Of a DNA stretch of 64,000 nucleotides, positions 42,436 through 51,997 are shown piece by piece. Each line of letters begins with the position of its first letter. The stretch's first letter is position 1. Source of the DNA: Ruegeria atlantica. GTDB taxonomy: Bacteria > Pseudomonadota > Alphaproteobacteria > Rhodobacterales > Rhodobacteraceae. The DNA is taken from contig NZ_WQCG01000009.1 in the NCBI RefSeq assembly GCF_013032505.1, forward strand, positions 62,001-126,000, read 5' to 3'. A program made the position numbers and the translations under genes. The notes under the pieces are model-generated. The model made no database searches, was not told where the DNA came from, and saw only the letters and a program-made list of their open reading frames with translations.

Positions 42436-43770
42436 ATGTCCGATCTCGACCCGATGCTTTTGAAATGTGAATTCGACCGCCTGTCTGCTACGCGCCATAT
42501 GGGGCACGTAGCCTGCGTCGCGCGTGGTGTCATTGAGGTAGCAGGTCTAGAATCCCATGCGCGGATCGGGGATCATGTAACTTTACGCCGACGCAATGGA
42601 CCGGCTCTGGCCGGCGAAGTTCTGCATGTCGAAGCGGATCTGATCCACATGTTACCCGCCACGGCACCAGACGGGGTCTGCCTTGGCGACAGGGTGATTC
42701 TGCAGCAAACACCCGCCTTTGCGCCCGGTATGCACTGGTTGGGACGAGTGATTGACCCGTTCGGTCAGCCGCTGGACGGAAAACCGCTGCTGCAGGGAGT
42801 CCAAACGCAGGACATCATGCAAGCCCCACCAGCGGCAGTCGATCGCAAACCTCTGGGTGCCCGAATGGAAACCGGGCTTGCGATGCTAAACACCATGCTG
42901 CCATTGGTTCAGGGGCAGCGTGTTGGTTTGTTCGCAGGTTCGGGCGTGGGAAAGTCCACTTTGCTGGCGACTTTGGCGCGGTCGATGCAGGCGGATGCAG
43001 TTGTTGTCGCGCTGGTGGGCGAGCGTGGGCGCGAGGTCAACGAGTTTGTCGAATATGCACTGGGTTCCGAGGGAATGAGGCGGTCAGTCGTCGTGGCCGC
43101 AACGTCTGATCAGTCCGCCCTGGCGCGCCGCCGATGTGCCTGGTCCGCGATGTCGGTGGCAGAGTATCTGCGCGATCAGGGAATGAACATTCTGTTTTTG
43201 GCCGATTCCGTCACCCGTTTTGCCGAAGCGCATCGTGAGATTGCAGTGGCAACGGGAGAACAGCCATCGCTGCGCGGGTTTCCACCTTCGGTGACTCCAT
43301 TGATTGCAGGCCTTTGCGAGCGCGCAGGTCCGGGCAAGGGCGAACAGGGCGACATCACCGCCGTATTTAGCGTTTTGGTTGCCGGATCGGATATGGATGA
43401 GCCGATCGCCGATATCCTGCGCGGCGTTCTGGACGGCCACATTGTCCTGAGCCGTGAGATCGCCGAACGCGGCCGGTTTCCGGCCATCGACCTCAGCCGC
43501 TCAGTCTCGCGCAGCCTGCCCAATGCGGCCACTGAGGAGGAGAACCTGTTGATATCGCAAACCCGCCGACTGGTCGGCAGCTATGAACAATCCGAAGTCA
43601 TGATAAAGGCCGGGCTCTATTCCGAGGGCGCGGACCCTTTGCTGGACCAGGCCGTGCGCGTCCATGATGAGTTGGACGCCTTTTTTGCCCGATCCGAAAC
43701 GGACGGAATCAAGAATAGTTTTGACCGCCTGCAACTGATCCTTCGCCGGTCAGGAACCGCTTTGGCATAG
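42436..43770 (+). CDS. fliI: flagellum-specific ATPase FliI
   Basis: 444 residues, F1-beta-like ATPase of the flagellar type III export apparatus. Walker A GSGVGKSTLL (Lys173), then VVALVGERGREVNEF and Walker B MNILFLADSVTRFAEAHREI. The C-terminal part holds the RGRFPAIDLSRSVSRSLP region. Divergent from flgB, and followed after 78 bases by motB with a CtrA box between. Confidence 0.96.
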   Translation: MSDLDPMLLKCEFDRLSATRHMGHVACVARGVIEVAGLESHARIGDHVTLRRRNGPALAGEVLHVEADLIHMLPATAPDGVCLGDRVILQQTPAFAPGMHWLGRVIDPFGQPLDGKPLLQGVQTQDIMQAPPAAVDRKPLGARMETGLAMLNTMLPLVQGQRVGLFAGSGVGKSTLLATLARSMQADAVVVALVGERGREVNEFVEYALGSEGMRRSVVVAATSDQSALARRRCAWSAMSVAEYLRDQGMNILFLADSVTRFAEAHREIAVATGEQPSLRGFPPSVTPLIAGLCERAGPGKGEQGDITAVFSVLVAGSDMDEPIADILRGVLDGHIVLSREIAERGRFPAIDLSRSVSRSLPNAATEEENLLISQTRRLVGSYEQSEVMIKAGLYSEGADPLLDQAVRVHDELDAFFARSETDGIKNSFDRLQLILRRSGTALA

Positions 43771-43796
43771 CATCGATATCGCGACAGTTTTAAACG

Positions 43797-43811
43797 TTAA
43801 GCCCACCTTAA
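43797..43811. promoter_or_regulatory. CtrA box upstream of motB
   Basis: Perfect TTAA-N7-TTAA, the full CtrA recognition sequence, 46 bases before the motB ATG. CtrA is the cell-cycle/motility response regulator of alphaproteobacteria and activates flagellar genes in Rhodobacteraceae. Confidence 0.75.
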
Positions 43812-43857
43812 GACCTGCCCTGCTACCCCAGAAGCGGGTGATAAAAAGGTGGTGGAG

Positions 43858-44694
43858 ATGGGTGCGCAATCCAATGCGGCGCCAATCATCATCAAGAAGA
43901 AACGTGTGTCAGGTGGCGATGGCCACCACGGTGGCGCGTGGAAAGTCGCTTATGCCGACTTTGTCACGGCCATGATGGCGTTCTTCATGTTGATGTGGCT
44001 GTTAAATGCAACGACGGAAAAACAACGCAAAGGACTTGCAGATTACTTTTCGCCAACAATACCGGTGAATCCGGTGTCAGGCGGCGGTGACGGCGCCTTC
44101 GGCGGCAACAATATGTTCTCGGAAAAGACCATGGTGATGGATGGTTCGGGCGCCAGCCAGAAAAGCCCGACGGTTGCCCGGCAGGCGCGCGGTTCGGTCG
44201 GTGTGAACGCTGACGGCGTCAAGGAAAGCCTTGAGGATTTCTCGACGCTTGAAGCCAAGCTTCTGGGGCGCACCGGCGAGAGCCTGGCCTCGGACAAGGT
44301 CCTGAAACACATCGTAACGCGGGTCACCGACGAAGGCTTGGTTGTCGAACTGTTCGATACAGAGGATCAACCGCTGTTCGAATCGGAAACCGACAAGCCC
44401 ACCGCCATGATGCGCGCACTGGCGCTGCTGGTGGCGCGGTCTTCGGATCTGGTACAGAATGCCGTCGCCGTCGAGGGTCATGTTCGCGCTTCCCCAGTTG
44501 TCCTGGTAAACAACCCGGTCTGGGACCTTTCGACGACCCGCGCTCAAACCGTGCGCCAGATGTTGCAGGGCAAGGGTTTGGCCGCCGAAAGGCTGGATCG
44601 GGTCACGGGCCACGCGGACCGCGAACTGACGACCAAGAACCCGATGGCCGTTCGTAACAACCGGATCGAGATCATCTTTCTGCGCACGCCCTAA
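43858..44694 (+). CDS. motB: flagellar motor protein MotB
   Basis: 278 residues from the ATG at 43858 (GTG codons at 43849 and 43852 are alternatives). N terminus GGDGHHGGAWKVAYADFVTA leads into the single stator helix (MMAFFMLMWLLNATTEKQRK) with the proton-carrying Asp in YADFVTAM. An OmpA-like peptidoglycan-binding domain occupies the C-terminal ~130 residues (LDRVTGHADRELTTKNP). MotA is not in the window. A CtrA box lies just upstream. Confidence 0.94.
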   Translation: MGAQSNAAPIIIKKKRVSGGDGHHGGAWKVAYADFVTAMMAFFMLMWLLNATTEKQRKGLADYFSPTIPVNPVSGGGDGAFGGNNMFSEKTMVMDGSGASQKSPTVARQARGSVGVNADGVKESLEDFSTLEAKLLGRTGESLASDKVLKHIVTRVTDEGLVVELFDTEDQPLFESETDKPTAMMRALALLVARSSDLVQNAVAVEGHVRASPVVLVNNPVWDLSTTRAQTVRQMLQGKGLAAERLDRVTGHADRELTTKNPMAVRNNRIEIIFLRTP

Positions 44695-44723
44695 ACCCAA
44701 AAGGATAGAACGCATTTTACCTG

Positions 44724-44738
44724 TTAGCGTGCTGTTAA
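44724..44738. promoter_or_regulatory. CtrA-like box upstream of flgE
   Basis: TTAG-N7-TTAA, one mismatch from the CtrA consensus, 54 bases before the flgE ATG. That is nearly the same distance as the perfect box upstream of motB. Confidence 0.6.
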
Positions 44739-44792
44739 GGGCCAGCACGTTAGCTGTTGCATCACGTTTTGACGCAACAGAAGGGCGTGCCA

Positions 44793-46088
44793 ATGACAAT
44801 TTCCTCTTCGCTGAATGCCGGTGTGGCCGCTTTGAAGGCCAACGCGAACCGGCTGGCGACCATCTCTGACAATATCGCCAACTCGTCCACCTTTGGCTAC
44901 AAACGGGTCGAGACCGACTTTCACTCGATGGTCACCTCCGGTCAGGGCGGAAGCTATTCGGCGGGCGGCGTCAGAACCACGAGTCAGCGCATGATCGACC
45001 AGCGTGGATCGCTGGTCACAACGAACAATTCAACCGACCTCGCAGTGCGCGGCCGTGGCCTGCTGCCCGTGCGGCCCAGTTCTCAGGTGGCGTCAAACTC
45101 GAATGAGATGCTGCTGACCACAACTGGCTCGTTCCGCACCAATGAGCAGGGTCATCTGGTGACGCAATCGGGGCTTGTTTTGTTGGGTTGGCCCGCTGGC
45201 CCCGACGGATCGATCCCTAATGTGCCAAGGGATACGCCAGCTGCACTGGAACCCGTCAAACTCAGCGTAAACCAACTAACCGGTTCGCCGACCACTAGCA
45301 TGAACCTTCGCATGAACCTTCCGGCCACGGCGACGGATGCCGGCGCACCGGGAGACGCACAGCCTTTGTCGGTTGAGTATTTTGACAACCTCGGAAAATC
45401 GGAATCTATGAATATTGAACTGGTCCCGACCGTGCCTGGTACGGGCTCCAGCAATGAATGGACGATGACACTGCGCGATACCGCGTCGGGCGGCGCCGTG
45501 ATCGGAGAGTATCGCCTGACCTTTACCGACAGCCGAACCGCAGGCGGCACGCTGGCCAGCGTGACCACCATATCGGGTGGTGCTTACGATCCGGCAAATG
45601 GCAGTTTTGTGGTAAACGTAGATGGTGGGCCGATGGAGATTAATATCGGTCAGATTGGCGACAAGGATGGGATTACCCAGCTGTCGGATACATTTGCCCC
45701 TGTATCGATCACGCGCGACGGTGCCCCCGTTGCAACAATGACAGGCGTGAAGGTGGATGAAAACGGGTATGTCTACGCACAATACGACAGCGGTGTCAGC
45801 CGGCGTGTGTACCAGATTCCACTTGTCGATGTTCCCAACCCAAATGGGCTAACGGCGCTGGATAATCAAACCTATGCCCCATCCCGCGATAGCGGAACGT
45901 TCTTCCTGTGGAACGCGGGCGATGGGCCAACGGGCGATCTGGTGTCCTTCGCGCGCGAAGAATCGACGACAGATGTTGCAACTGAACTGACATCAATGAT
46001 CCAGACGCAGCGGGCATTTTCCTCAAGCGCCAAAGTGATCCAGACAGTCGACGAGATGCTGCAGGAAACGACGAATATCAAACGTTGA
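44793..46088 (+). CDS. flgE: flagellar hook protein FlgE
   Basis: 431 residues from the ATG at 44793 (MTISSSLNAGVAAL), the usual hook N terminus; a TTG 12 codons earlier is rejected. N-terminal axial motif LATISDNIANSSTFGYKRVE, a long variable hook domain, and C-terminal VATELTSMIQTQRAFSSSAK. First gene of flgE-flgK-flgL-flgI. Confidence 0.95.
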   Translation: MTISSSLNAGVAALKANANRLATISDNIANSSTFGYKRVETDFHSMVTSGQGGSYSAGGVRTTSQRMIDQRGSLVTTNNSTDLAVRGRGLLPVRPSSQVASNSNEMLLTTTGSFRTNEQGHLVTQSGLVLLGWPAGPDGSIPNVPRDTPAALEPVKLSVNQLTGSPTTSMNLRMNLPATATDAGAPGDAQPLSVEYFDNLGKSESMNIELVPTVPGTGSSNEWTMTLRDTASGGAVIGEYRLTFTDSRTAGGTLASVTTISGGAYDPANGSFVVNVDGGPMEINIGQIGDKDGITQLSDTFAPVSITRDGAPVATMTGVKVDENGYVYAQYDSGVSRRVYQIPLVDVPNPNGLTALDNQTYAPSRDSGTFFLWNAGDGPTGDLVSFAREESTTDVATELTSMIQTQRAFSSSAKVIQTVDEMLQETTNIKR

Positions 46089-46122
46089 TCCGGGGCATTG
46101 AACTAGGGAAAGGACTTGTCCA

Positions 46123-47574
46123 ATGAACATGACGACAGCATTGAACAACGCGTTGGGCGGTCTGACCGCCGCAAGCCGCGGGGCCGCGGTTGTGTCGGGC
46201 AATATCGCCAACGCCCTAACGCCGGGCTACGGACGCCGTTCGCTTGAGTTGGCGACAAGTCCGATCTCTGGCAATGGCGTGCGTACCGTCGGAGTGACGC
46301 GCCATCAGGATCCGGTCCTGATCGCTAACCGGAGAGATTCGGACGCTAATCTTGCCGGTGCCAGCGCAATATCAGAGTTCTACACGCGTTTTGAAAAGGC
46401 CGTGGGCTCAGTTGACGATCCCAAATCCTTCGCTTCCCGGTTGACCAATTTTGAAAACAGCATGACCACGGCCGCAAGCCTGCCGGATTCAAAGGTACGG
46501 CTGGATCAGGCGGCCCGCGCTGCACGGGAATTGGCGGACAGCCTTAATGCGGCATCCGAAGGCCTGCGTCAGGCGCGGTCGGACGCAGACAGGTCTATCG
46601 GCAAGCAGGTCGATCGCCTGAACCAATCGTTGCAGGATATCGAAAAGCTGAACAACAAGATCCCCAGCATCAAGACCTCTGGCGGCGAAATCAACGCCCT
46701 GCTGGATCAGCGTCAGGTGTTGATTGACCAAGTGAACGAGCTGATCCCAGTCAACGTTGTGGCGCGGGAAAACGACCGCGTTTCCCTCTACTCGGACGGC
46801 GGTTTAATTCTTCTAGAAGGGCAAGCGGCCGAATTCAGTTTTACGACAACTGGCGAAACCAAACCGCACATGACAGTTGCCAACAGCTTGCTATCAGGGC
46901 TTGAAATGAACGGGCAACCTGTGCGCACCAGCGGCAACAATGCGCAGCTTCGCGGTGGAGCTCTGGCGGCTCAGTTCGAGATTCGCGATGAGCTTTCGCT
47001 TGAGGCACAGGTCCATTTGGATACTGCGGCGCAAGACCTGATCGAACGGTTCGAAACCGCCGGTCTGGATCCGACTGTCGCAGTAACTGATCCTGGCCTG
47101 TTCACCGATGATGGCAATCGTTTCAATGCGGCCGGACTGGCCGGTTTGGCATCGCGCCTCAGCTTGAATACCGCCGTAGATCCAGATGCTGGGGGAAACA
47201 GTTGGAAATTGCGAACAGGCCTAGGTGCCGCCACCCCAGGTGACCCGGGAGATGCAACGCAACTTAGGGCATTTGGGGCGATCCTAAGTGATGCTCGTCC
47301 CGTTGCCGGGGGGCTTTATGGCAGCGGGAACCTGCGTGCTGCGGAAATTGCCGAGGCGCTTTTGTCAAAGGCCGGGGCAGATGCCCATGCCGCCGAAGGG
47401 CGCATGACATTCGCCAAGAACTCGCAACTGGAAATGGCCAAGATCGAAGCTGAAAGTGGCGTGGATACCGACACCGAACTGCAAAACCTGATGCAGATCG
47501 AAAAGACATACGCCGCGAATGCGCGGCTCATCTCGACCGTGGATGAGATGATGGACACTCTGCTGAGGTTGTGA
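46123..47574 (+). CDS. flgK: hook-associated protein FlgK (HAP1)
   Basis: 483 residues. N-terminal TTALNNALGGLTAASRGAAV and NIANALTPGYGRRSLEL; long helical D1 region with ARELADSLNAASEGLRQARS; the C-terminal QNLMQIEKTYAANARLISTV motif. Joins hook and filament. Stop overlaps the start region of flgL. Confidence 0.95.
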   Translation: MNMTTALNNALGGLTAASRGAAVVSGNIANALTPGYGRRSLELATSPISGNGVRTVGVTRHQDPVLIANRRDSDANLAGASAISEFYTRFEKAVGSVDDPKSFASRLTNFENSMTTAASLPDSKVRLDQAARAARELADSLNAASEGLRQARSDADRSIGKQVDRLNQSLQDIEKLNNKIPSIKTSGGEINALLDQRQVLIDQVNELIPVNVVARENDRVSLYSDGGLILLEGQAAEFSFTTTGETKPHMTVANSLLSGLEMNGQPVRTSGNNAQLRGGALAAQFEIRDELSLEAQVHLDTAAQDLIERFETAGLDPTVAVTDPGLFTDDGNRFNAAGLAGLASRLSLNTAVDPDAGGNSWKLRTGLGAATPGDPGDATQLRAFGAILSDARPVAGGLYGSGNLRAAEIAEALLSKAGADAHAAEGRMTFAKNSQLEMAKIEAESGVDTDTELQNLMQIEKTYAANARLISTVDEMMDTLLRL

Positions 47575-47576
47575 CG

Positions 47577-48584
47577 ATGAATTTGACATCCATTGGTGAT
47601 CTGGCGCGTGGGTTGACGCTGAGATCTCGGTCCACCGAAATCAAAAATCAGATCGAAACACTGTCCTACGAATTGTCTTCCGGGCGGGTTCAAGATTTGA
47701 CTGGACATCTGGACGGCGATTATTCCCACCTGTTGGACCTGGATCGCAGCCTGTCCAGACTGGATGCGTTTAAGGTATCGACAGCCGAAGCCGGACTGTT
47801 CACTGATGCGATGCAACTGAGCCTGAACACAGTTGCCGGCGCTGTTGAGGGGATTACCGCCTCGCTTTTGTCTTTCGGCACGTCAAATCAGGCAGTGACC
47901 CACGAAAACGCATCGACTCAGGCCGAAAACGAACTGAATGCAATCGTTTCTGCATTGAACACTCGCGCCGGTGGGCGCAGCCTTTATTCGGGTACGGCAA
48001 CGGATGTCTCTCCGCTGCTATCCGCGGACACGCTGATCACCGCACTTACGGCAGAGCTTTCAGGTGCAGCCACTGTTGCGGACATCAGGCAGAGAGCGGA
48101 AGACTGGTTCAACGACCCTACCGGATTTGATGCGGTAATCTATCAAGGATCCGATTCAGAACTGGCCCCTATGCAGATATCCGAGAATGAAAGCGTTTCA
48201 ATTCCCGTGACAGCGACGGATCCGGCCATCAAAGCTGCACTTCGCGATATCGCAGTCGCGGCAGTAGTCGCGGACAGCGGTCTGAATGTCCCGACGCAAC
48301 AAAGAACTGCCCTGTTCAAACAATTGGGTGTCGATCTGGTCAACACCAAGGATCAGCTGGTACGGCTGCGCGCCGATGTCGGCTCAACCGAAGCTCGGAT
48401 TGATCAGGCGCAAACGCGAAACAACGCTGCACGGACAAGCTTGCAAAGCAGCCGAAGCACCTTGATCTCAGCGGATCCTTACGAAACTGCCACGCAATTG
48501 CAAACCGTGCAGTTTCAGTTGGAAAGCCTGTATTCCGTCACCGTTCGCAACGCGAACCTGTCGCTGGTGAATTTTCTGAGATGA
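47577..48584 (+). CDS. flgL: hook-associated protein FlgL (HAP3)
   Basis: 335 residues from the ATG at 47577 (MNLTSIGDLARG); a GTG at 47571 overlapping the flgK stop is possible. Flagellin-like helical ends: SRSTEIKNQIETLSYELSSG at the N terminus and YETATQLQTVQFQLESLYSV at the C terminus, with a short variable centre. Overlaps flgI by 4 bases. Confidence 0.9.
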   Translation: MNLTSIGDLARGLTLRSRSTEIKNQIETLSYELSSGRVQDLTGHLDGDYSHLLDLDRSLSRLDAFKVSTAEAGLFTDAMQLSLNTVAGAVEGITASLLSFGTSNQAVTHENASTQAENELNAIVSALNTRAGGRSLYSGTATDVSPLLSADTLITALTAELSGAATVADIRQRAEDWFNDPTGFDAVIYQGSDSELAPMQISENESVSIPVTATDPAIKAALRDIAVAAVVADSGLNVPTQQRTALFKQLGVDLVNTKDQLVRLRADVGSTEARIDQAQTRNNAARTSLQSSRSTLISADPYETATQLQTVQFQLESLYSVTVRNANLSLVNFLR

Positions 48585-49675
48585 GAGTTCTTGTTTTTCT
48601 TTTGATGCTGCTTCCTGGCCTGGCCTCCGCCGGCGCGATCCGCCTGAAAGATCTGGTGGATTTCGACGGGGTCCGCGGCAACGATCTGGTTGGTTACGGC
48701 CTGGTCGTGGGGCTGAATGGAACTGGTGACGGGCTCAGAAATTCACCCTTCACCGAAGAGATCATGTCCAACATTCTTGAAAGGTTGGGCGTCAACGTCA
48801 ACGGTGAGGACTTTCGTCCCAAAAACGTGGCCGCCGTTCTGGTGACAGCAAGCCTGCCGCCTTTCTCACGTGTTGGCGGGCAAATCGACGTGACGGTCTC
48901 TGCCATTGGAGATTCCAAAAGCCTGTTGGGCGGAACGTTGATAATGACCCCATTGAACGCCGCCGACGGGCAGATTTACGCGGTGGCGCAGGGCACCGTT
49001 TTGGCAGGCGGCGTCGCGGCTGAGGGCGAGGCCGCCTCGGTTGTGCAGGGCGTTCCAACATCTGGGGTGATCCCGTCCGGGGCAAGGGTCGAGCGTGAAA
49101 TTGACTTTGAGCTTTCGGCGCTCACCCAGATGCGTCTGGCCTTACGGGAACCTGATTTTACAACGGCGGGTCGGATCGAGACTGCCATCAATAACGAGTT
49201 CAATCGCGCGGTGGCAATCATGCGCGACTCGGGCACAGTCGAGTTGAACATCGCGGCAACGCAGGCCATTTCAACCGCCCACGCACTAGGGCGGATCGAG
49301 AACATTCTGGTCGAACCCGAAACCAAGGCCCGCGTCGTGGTTGATCAGCGTTCGGGCACGATTGTGATGGGTCAGGAAGTGCGGATATCCCGTGTGGCGG
49401 TCTCGCAGGGAAATCTCACGCTCACGGTCGAAGAAGCGCCGATCGCAGTCCAACCCAACCCCTTCGCGCGCGGGGAGATCGTGGTGGTGCCGCGAACAAT
49501 CGCCGGCATAGAAGAAGAGGAAGGCACCGGGCTGGCCGAGATACCCGAAGCGACAACCCTGTCCGAAGTCGTGGCGGGTCTGAACGCGCTTGGGGTGTCG
49601 CCCCGCGATATGATCGACATTCTGAAGACGATCAAAGCCGCCGGAGCGCTGCACGCGGAGTTCATTGTACGCTGA
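48581..49675 (+). CDS. flgI: flagellar P-ring protein FlgI
   Basis: 364 residues with a signal peptide (VFLLMLLPGLASAGA). Family start IRLKDLVDFDGVRGNDLVGY and GLVVGLNGTGDG, then SLLGGTLIMTPLNAADGQIY and a C-terminal LGVSPRDMIDILKTIKAAGA. Periplasmic ring around the rod, assembled with FlgA. Last flagellar gene on this side. Confidence 0.97.
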   Translation: MRVLVFLLMLLPGLASAGAIRLKDLVDFDGVRGNDLVGYGLVVGLNGTGDGLRNSPFTEEIMSNILERLGVNVNGEDFRPKNVAAVLVTASLPPFSRVGGQIDVTVSAIGDSKSLLGGTLIMTPLNAADGQIYAVAQGTVLAGGVAAEGEAASVVQGVPTSGVIPSGARVEREIDFELSALTQMRLALREPDFTTAGRIETAINNEFNRAVAIMRDSGTVELNIAATQAISTAHALGRIENILVEPETKARVVVDQRSGTIVMGQEVRISRVAVSQGNLTLTVEEAPIAVQPNPFARGEIVVVPRTIAGIEEEEGTGLAEIPEATTLSEVVAGLNALGVSPRDMIDILKTIKAAGALHAEFIVR

Positions 49676-49710
49676 AGGATTCAGCCGAGCATGTTACTAT
49701 CCAAGCTGGT

Positions 49711-49745
49711 GGTGGGGCCATTAGCCCCGCCCAATCTTATTTTGA
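49711..49745 (+). terminator. probable terminator after flgI
   Basis: An 8-base stem GGTGGGGC/GCCCCGCC (one G-T pair) with a 5-base loop (49711-49731), followed by a loosely T-rich stretch, 35 bases after the flgI stop. The T run is interrupted, so moderate support. Confidence 0.5.
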
Positions 49746-50381
49746 TTTCCAACTGTTTAGCCATTTCCGAAACTTGCTGCCCTGCTCTTCAATGGCGTCG
49801 CCGGCAGCGTAAAAGCCGTCTTCCATATTTTCGATCACTGGATCGACCCGTGCCTCACGAAACCGGCGCCAGCGGACCCAAAGGGCCCACACAATCGCGA
49901 AGAAAACGGTCAGAAAAATGATGTTGAACCAGGGAATGATCCGAACGTCTTGGTTGTCTACCGACCAAATCTTTACGGCATTCGGGAAAATCGACAGGAA
50001 TTCACTTCGCCAACCGTAGTGGCGAACAACCACCCAGCGAGGCGCTTCGGTTGTTGATTTCAAGTCTGCGGCTTCGGCCTGAAGATTCGACGAGTTTAGT
50101 TTGAAATACGGTGGCCAACCCCAGCCGGTGTCTTCGTTCCGATAAACCATGACCTTGCCGTTGGTCTTGCGCGTCTGAATGAAAAACACATCGCGGTTTG
50201 GCGTTGTCGCATCGCTACCAACGTCATGAACCGACCAGAAGATGCTGTTTTCACCGGGGTCGATCCGCTTCTCATAGGTATCGGATATCCGAACCACGTC
50301 ATGTTGCGGTAAGGTGTAGTTCAACACCGCCGCAATCGTGCCCCAGAACAGGATAATGATGGCCCATTTGATGTAACGCAT
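49737..50381 (-). CDS. DUF1523-type membrane protein
   Basis: 214 residues from the ATG at 50381 (MRYIKWAIIILFWG) behind a GAGGG box; a GTG at 50396 is possible. N-terminal membrane helix, a ~130-residue periplasmic part (LNYTLPQHDVVRISDTYEKR, VFFIQTRKTNGKVMVYRNED) resembling DUF1523, and a second helix (FNIIFLTVFFAIVWALWVRW) followed by a short cytosolic tail. Function unknown. Last of ten minus-strand genes read from 57527; it reaches the terminator of flgI. Confidence 0.75.
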   Translation of the reverse strand: MRYIKWAIIILFWGTIAAVLNYTLPQHDVVRISDTYEKRIDPGENSIFWSVHDVGSDATTPNRDVFFIQTRKTNGKVMVYRNEDTGWGWPPYFKLNSSNLQAEAADLKSTTEAPRWVVVRHYGWRSEFLSIFPNAVKIWSVDNQDVRIIPWFNIIFLTVFFAIVWALWVRWRRFREARVDPVIENMEDGFYAAGDAIEEQGSKFRKWLNSWKSK

Positions 50382-50392
50382 CTGCGCAACCC

Positions 50393-50659
50393 TCACATGA
50401 AATTCGAAACATAAATCAGGATCGCGATCAGGCCCAGCGGCACCACGTAAATCCCAAGGATCAGTTTTCGGCGAAACGATCCGTCGTACTTTTTCAGCCC
50501 GCGCTGAATAAAAGCATCCCGGTCACCGGTCATCCCCTTTTTTTCCCAATGCGCAATCAGCTTACCGCGCCGCACCCGGCGGGAATAGATCGACACGCCT
50601 ACATAGAGAATAGTCAGTAGGATGAACAATGGGATCAGAAAGCGGAGTGCGACGAACAT
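50393..50659 (-). CDS. small two-helix membrane protein, unknown
   Basis: 88 residues, not recognised. Membrane helices at ~5-24 (LRFLIPLFILLTILYVGVSI) and ~68-86 (LILGIYVVPLGLIAILIYVS), with a basic connecting region (SRRVRRGKLIAHWEKKG, GLKKYDGSFRRK) that should face the cytoplasm. The next start (50381) lies about 11 bases past its stop; the upstream gene ends exactly one base before its ATG. Part of the AAA+ operon. Confidence 0.7.
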   Translation of the reverse strand: MFVALRFLIPLFILLTILYVGVSIYSRRVRRGKLIAHWEKKGMTGDRDAFIQRGLKKYDGSFRRKLILGIYVVPLGLIAILIYVSNFM

Positions 50660-51997
50660 TTAACTTCTCCCTACTGCGCCCCAGGGACCAACGCGTGCGA
50701 TGATGTCATCACTGACACGGTCATTTCCGCTCATGTCCGGTTCATGGCCGAACAGGGCAGCCCGAGCGCCTGCCTTGTCCACCTGATACTCTCGTGCAAG
50801 GAAGTCGGCAACATAGGCTTTCTTGGCCTCAGGCCACTTGGCGTAGGTTCGGTAGAAGAGTTCTTTATGGCAAATAAACATCTGGCGCGGGTCCAGCGGG
50901 GCCAATTCGGCCAGCAGCATGTTCACCAGATCACGGTTCGGCGTGTCGGTGGCACGCAGCGTGTAAAAATAAGCAGGATGGTCCGAGGTAATACGTGGCC
51001 AAGGACCGCCATCCTTTGCCCAGCGCAACAGTTGCGCTAGGCCGTGATAGGCTTCGGGCAGACGATCCGCGTGGTTGCGGGCCAGCCGTCGCATGTCGCC
51101 CCGATCCAGCCCGGACAGGTCAACGCCAGCATCGGCTGCGGCGTCGACGGTCAGAAAATCCATCTTCTGTTGCAAGATCGAGGCCGAATTGACACCGCGC
51201 GCCTCGATGATCGTCTCGACCAGATTATTGAGCCCAAGAAATTTGGCGATCTGGTTCCGCTGAGACGGATCAAAAACGTATTTTATTGGCAGCTCATCGG
51301 TTTTTTCGCTCATGCAGATCGCCGCCGGGTGATCCAGATCCGGGAACAGGTACAGGCCGCCAAAATGCGCCGTCCAGAAGTTGCGCTGTTCAAACGCGGT
51401 ATGGCGCAAACGAACCGGATTGCGGGTCACGTCGCCCGTTTCCCTGGCGGTCTCGATCATCTTGGCGATCAGCACATCGTCGAACCAGGCGTCCTCTTCG
51501 GTTTTGAACTGTTCGACCATGCCCGCCAGTTGCTGTGCCTTGCGCAGAGTGCCTCCGGCAGTGTCTGCCTCAATCTCGATCTTGCGCAGGTTCAGTAGGT
51601 CGCGTGGGGTGGTGAGTTTAATGACCGAATTCACCAGTTCTCCAGCCACCGCATCGGTGGCGGTCAGGGCGAATAGCTGTGCCTCGTTCATCTCGATGAA
51701 GTCGCGCAGGATATCGCGCGAGGTCGAGAATTTGACGTTCAGCAAAGGCGCGCGTTTCTGCTCGGTCGTCAGCAGGATGAACTGCCGGTTGACCCCGTTG
51801 GGATTGAGGTAAAGCTCATCCTCCAGCTCAATCCCCACCTCCGGCGAATAGCCCGAGATATCGACATGGAAATCCGTCAGCGCCGTGGTCTTGCCCGCCA
51901 AATGCTGTAGCGCGCGGTTATATCGCTCGACTAAGGCCGGGCTGGAGATGTGGACGAGATTGCCAAACATCAGGCCTTTTTTAATGAGGCGGATCAT
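50660..51997 (-). CDS. large soluble protein of the AAA+ operon, unknown
   Basis: 445 residues from the ATG at 51997, which overlaps the previous stop (ATGA). No recognised domain and no membrane helix or signal peptide. Segments that may be diagnostic of the family: GLMFGNLVHISSPALVERYN, DFHVDISGYSPEVGIELEDE, and FLGLNNLVETIIEARGVNSA. The C-terminal half holds several short helices with ARNHADRLPEAYHGLAQLLR. Probably cytoplasmic. I know of no function; the tight packing in the operon is the only clue. Confidence 0.75.
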   Translation of the reverse strand: MIRLIKKGLMFGNLVHISSPALVERYNRALQHLAGKTTALTDFHVDISGYSPEVGIELEDELYLNPNGVNRQFILLTTEQKRAPLLNVKFSTSRDILRDFIEMNEAQLFALTATDAVAGELVNSVIKLTTPRDLLNLRKIEIEADTAGGTLRKAQQLAGMVEQFKTEEDAWFDDVLIAKMIETARETGDVTRNPVRLRHTAFEQRNFWTAHFGGLYLFPDLDHPAAICMSEKTDELPIKYVFDPSQRNQIAKFLGLNNLVETIIEARGVNSASILQQKMDFLTVDAAADAGVDLSGLDRGDMRRLARNHADRLPEAYHGLAQLLRWAKDGGPWPRITSDHPAYFYTLRATDTPNRDLVNMLLAELAPLDPRQMFICHKELFYRTYAKWPEAKKAYVADFLAREYQVDKAGARAALFGHEPDMSGNDRVSDDIIARVGPWGAVGRS

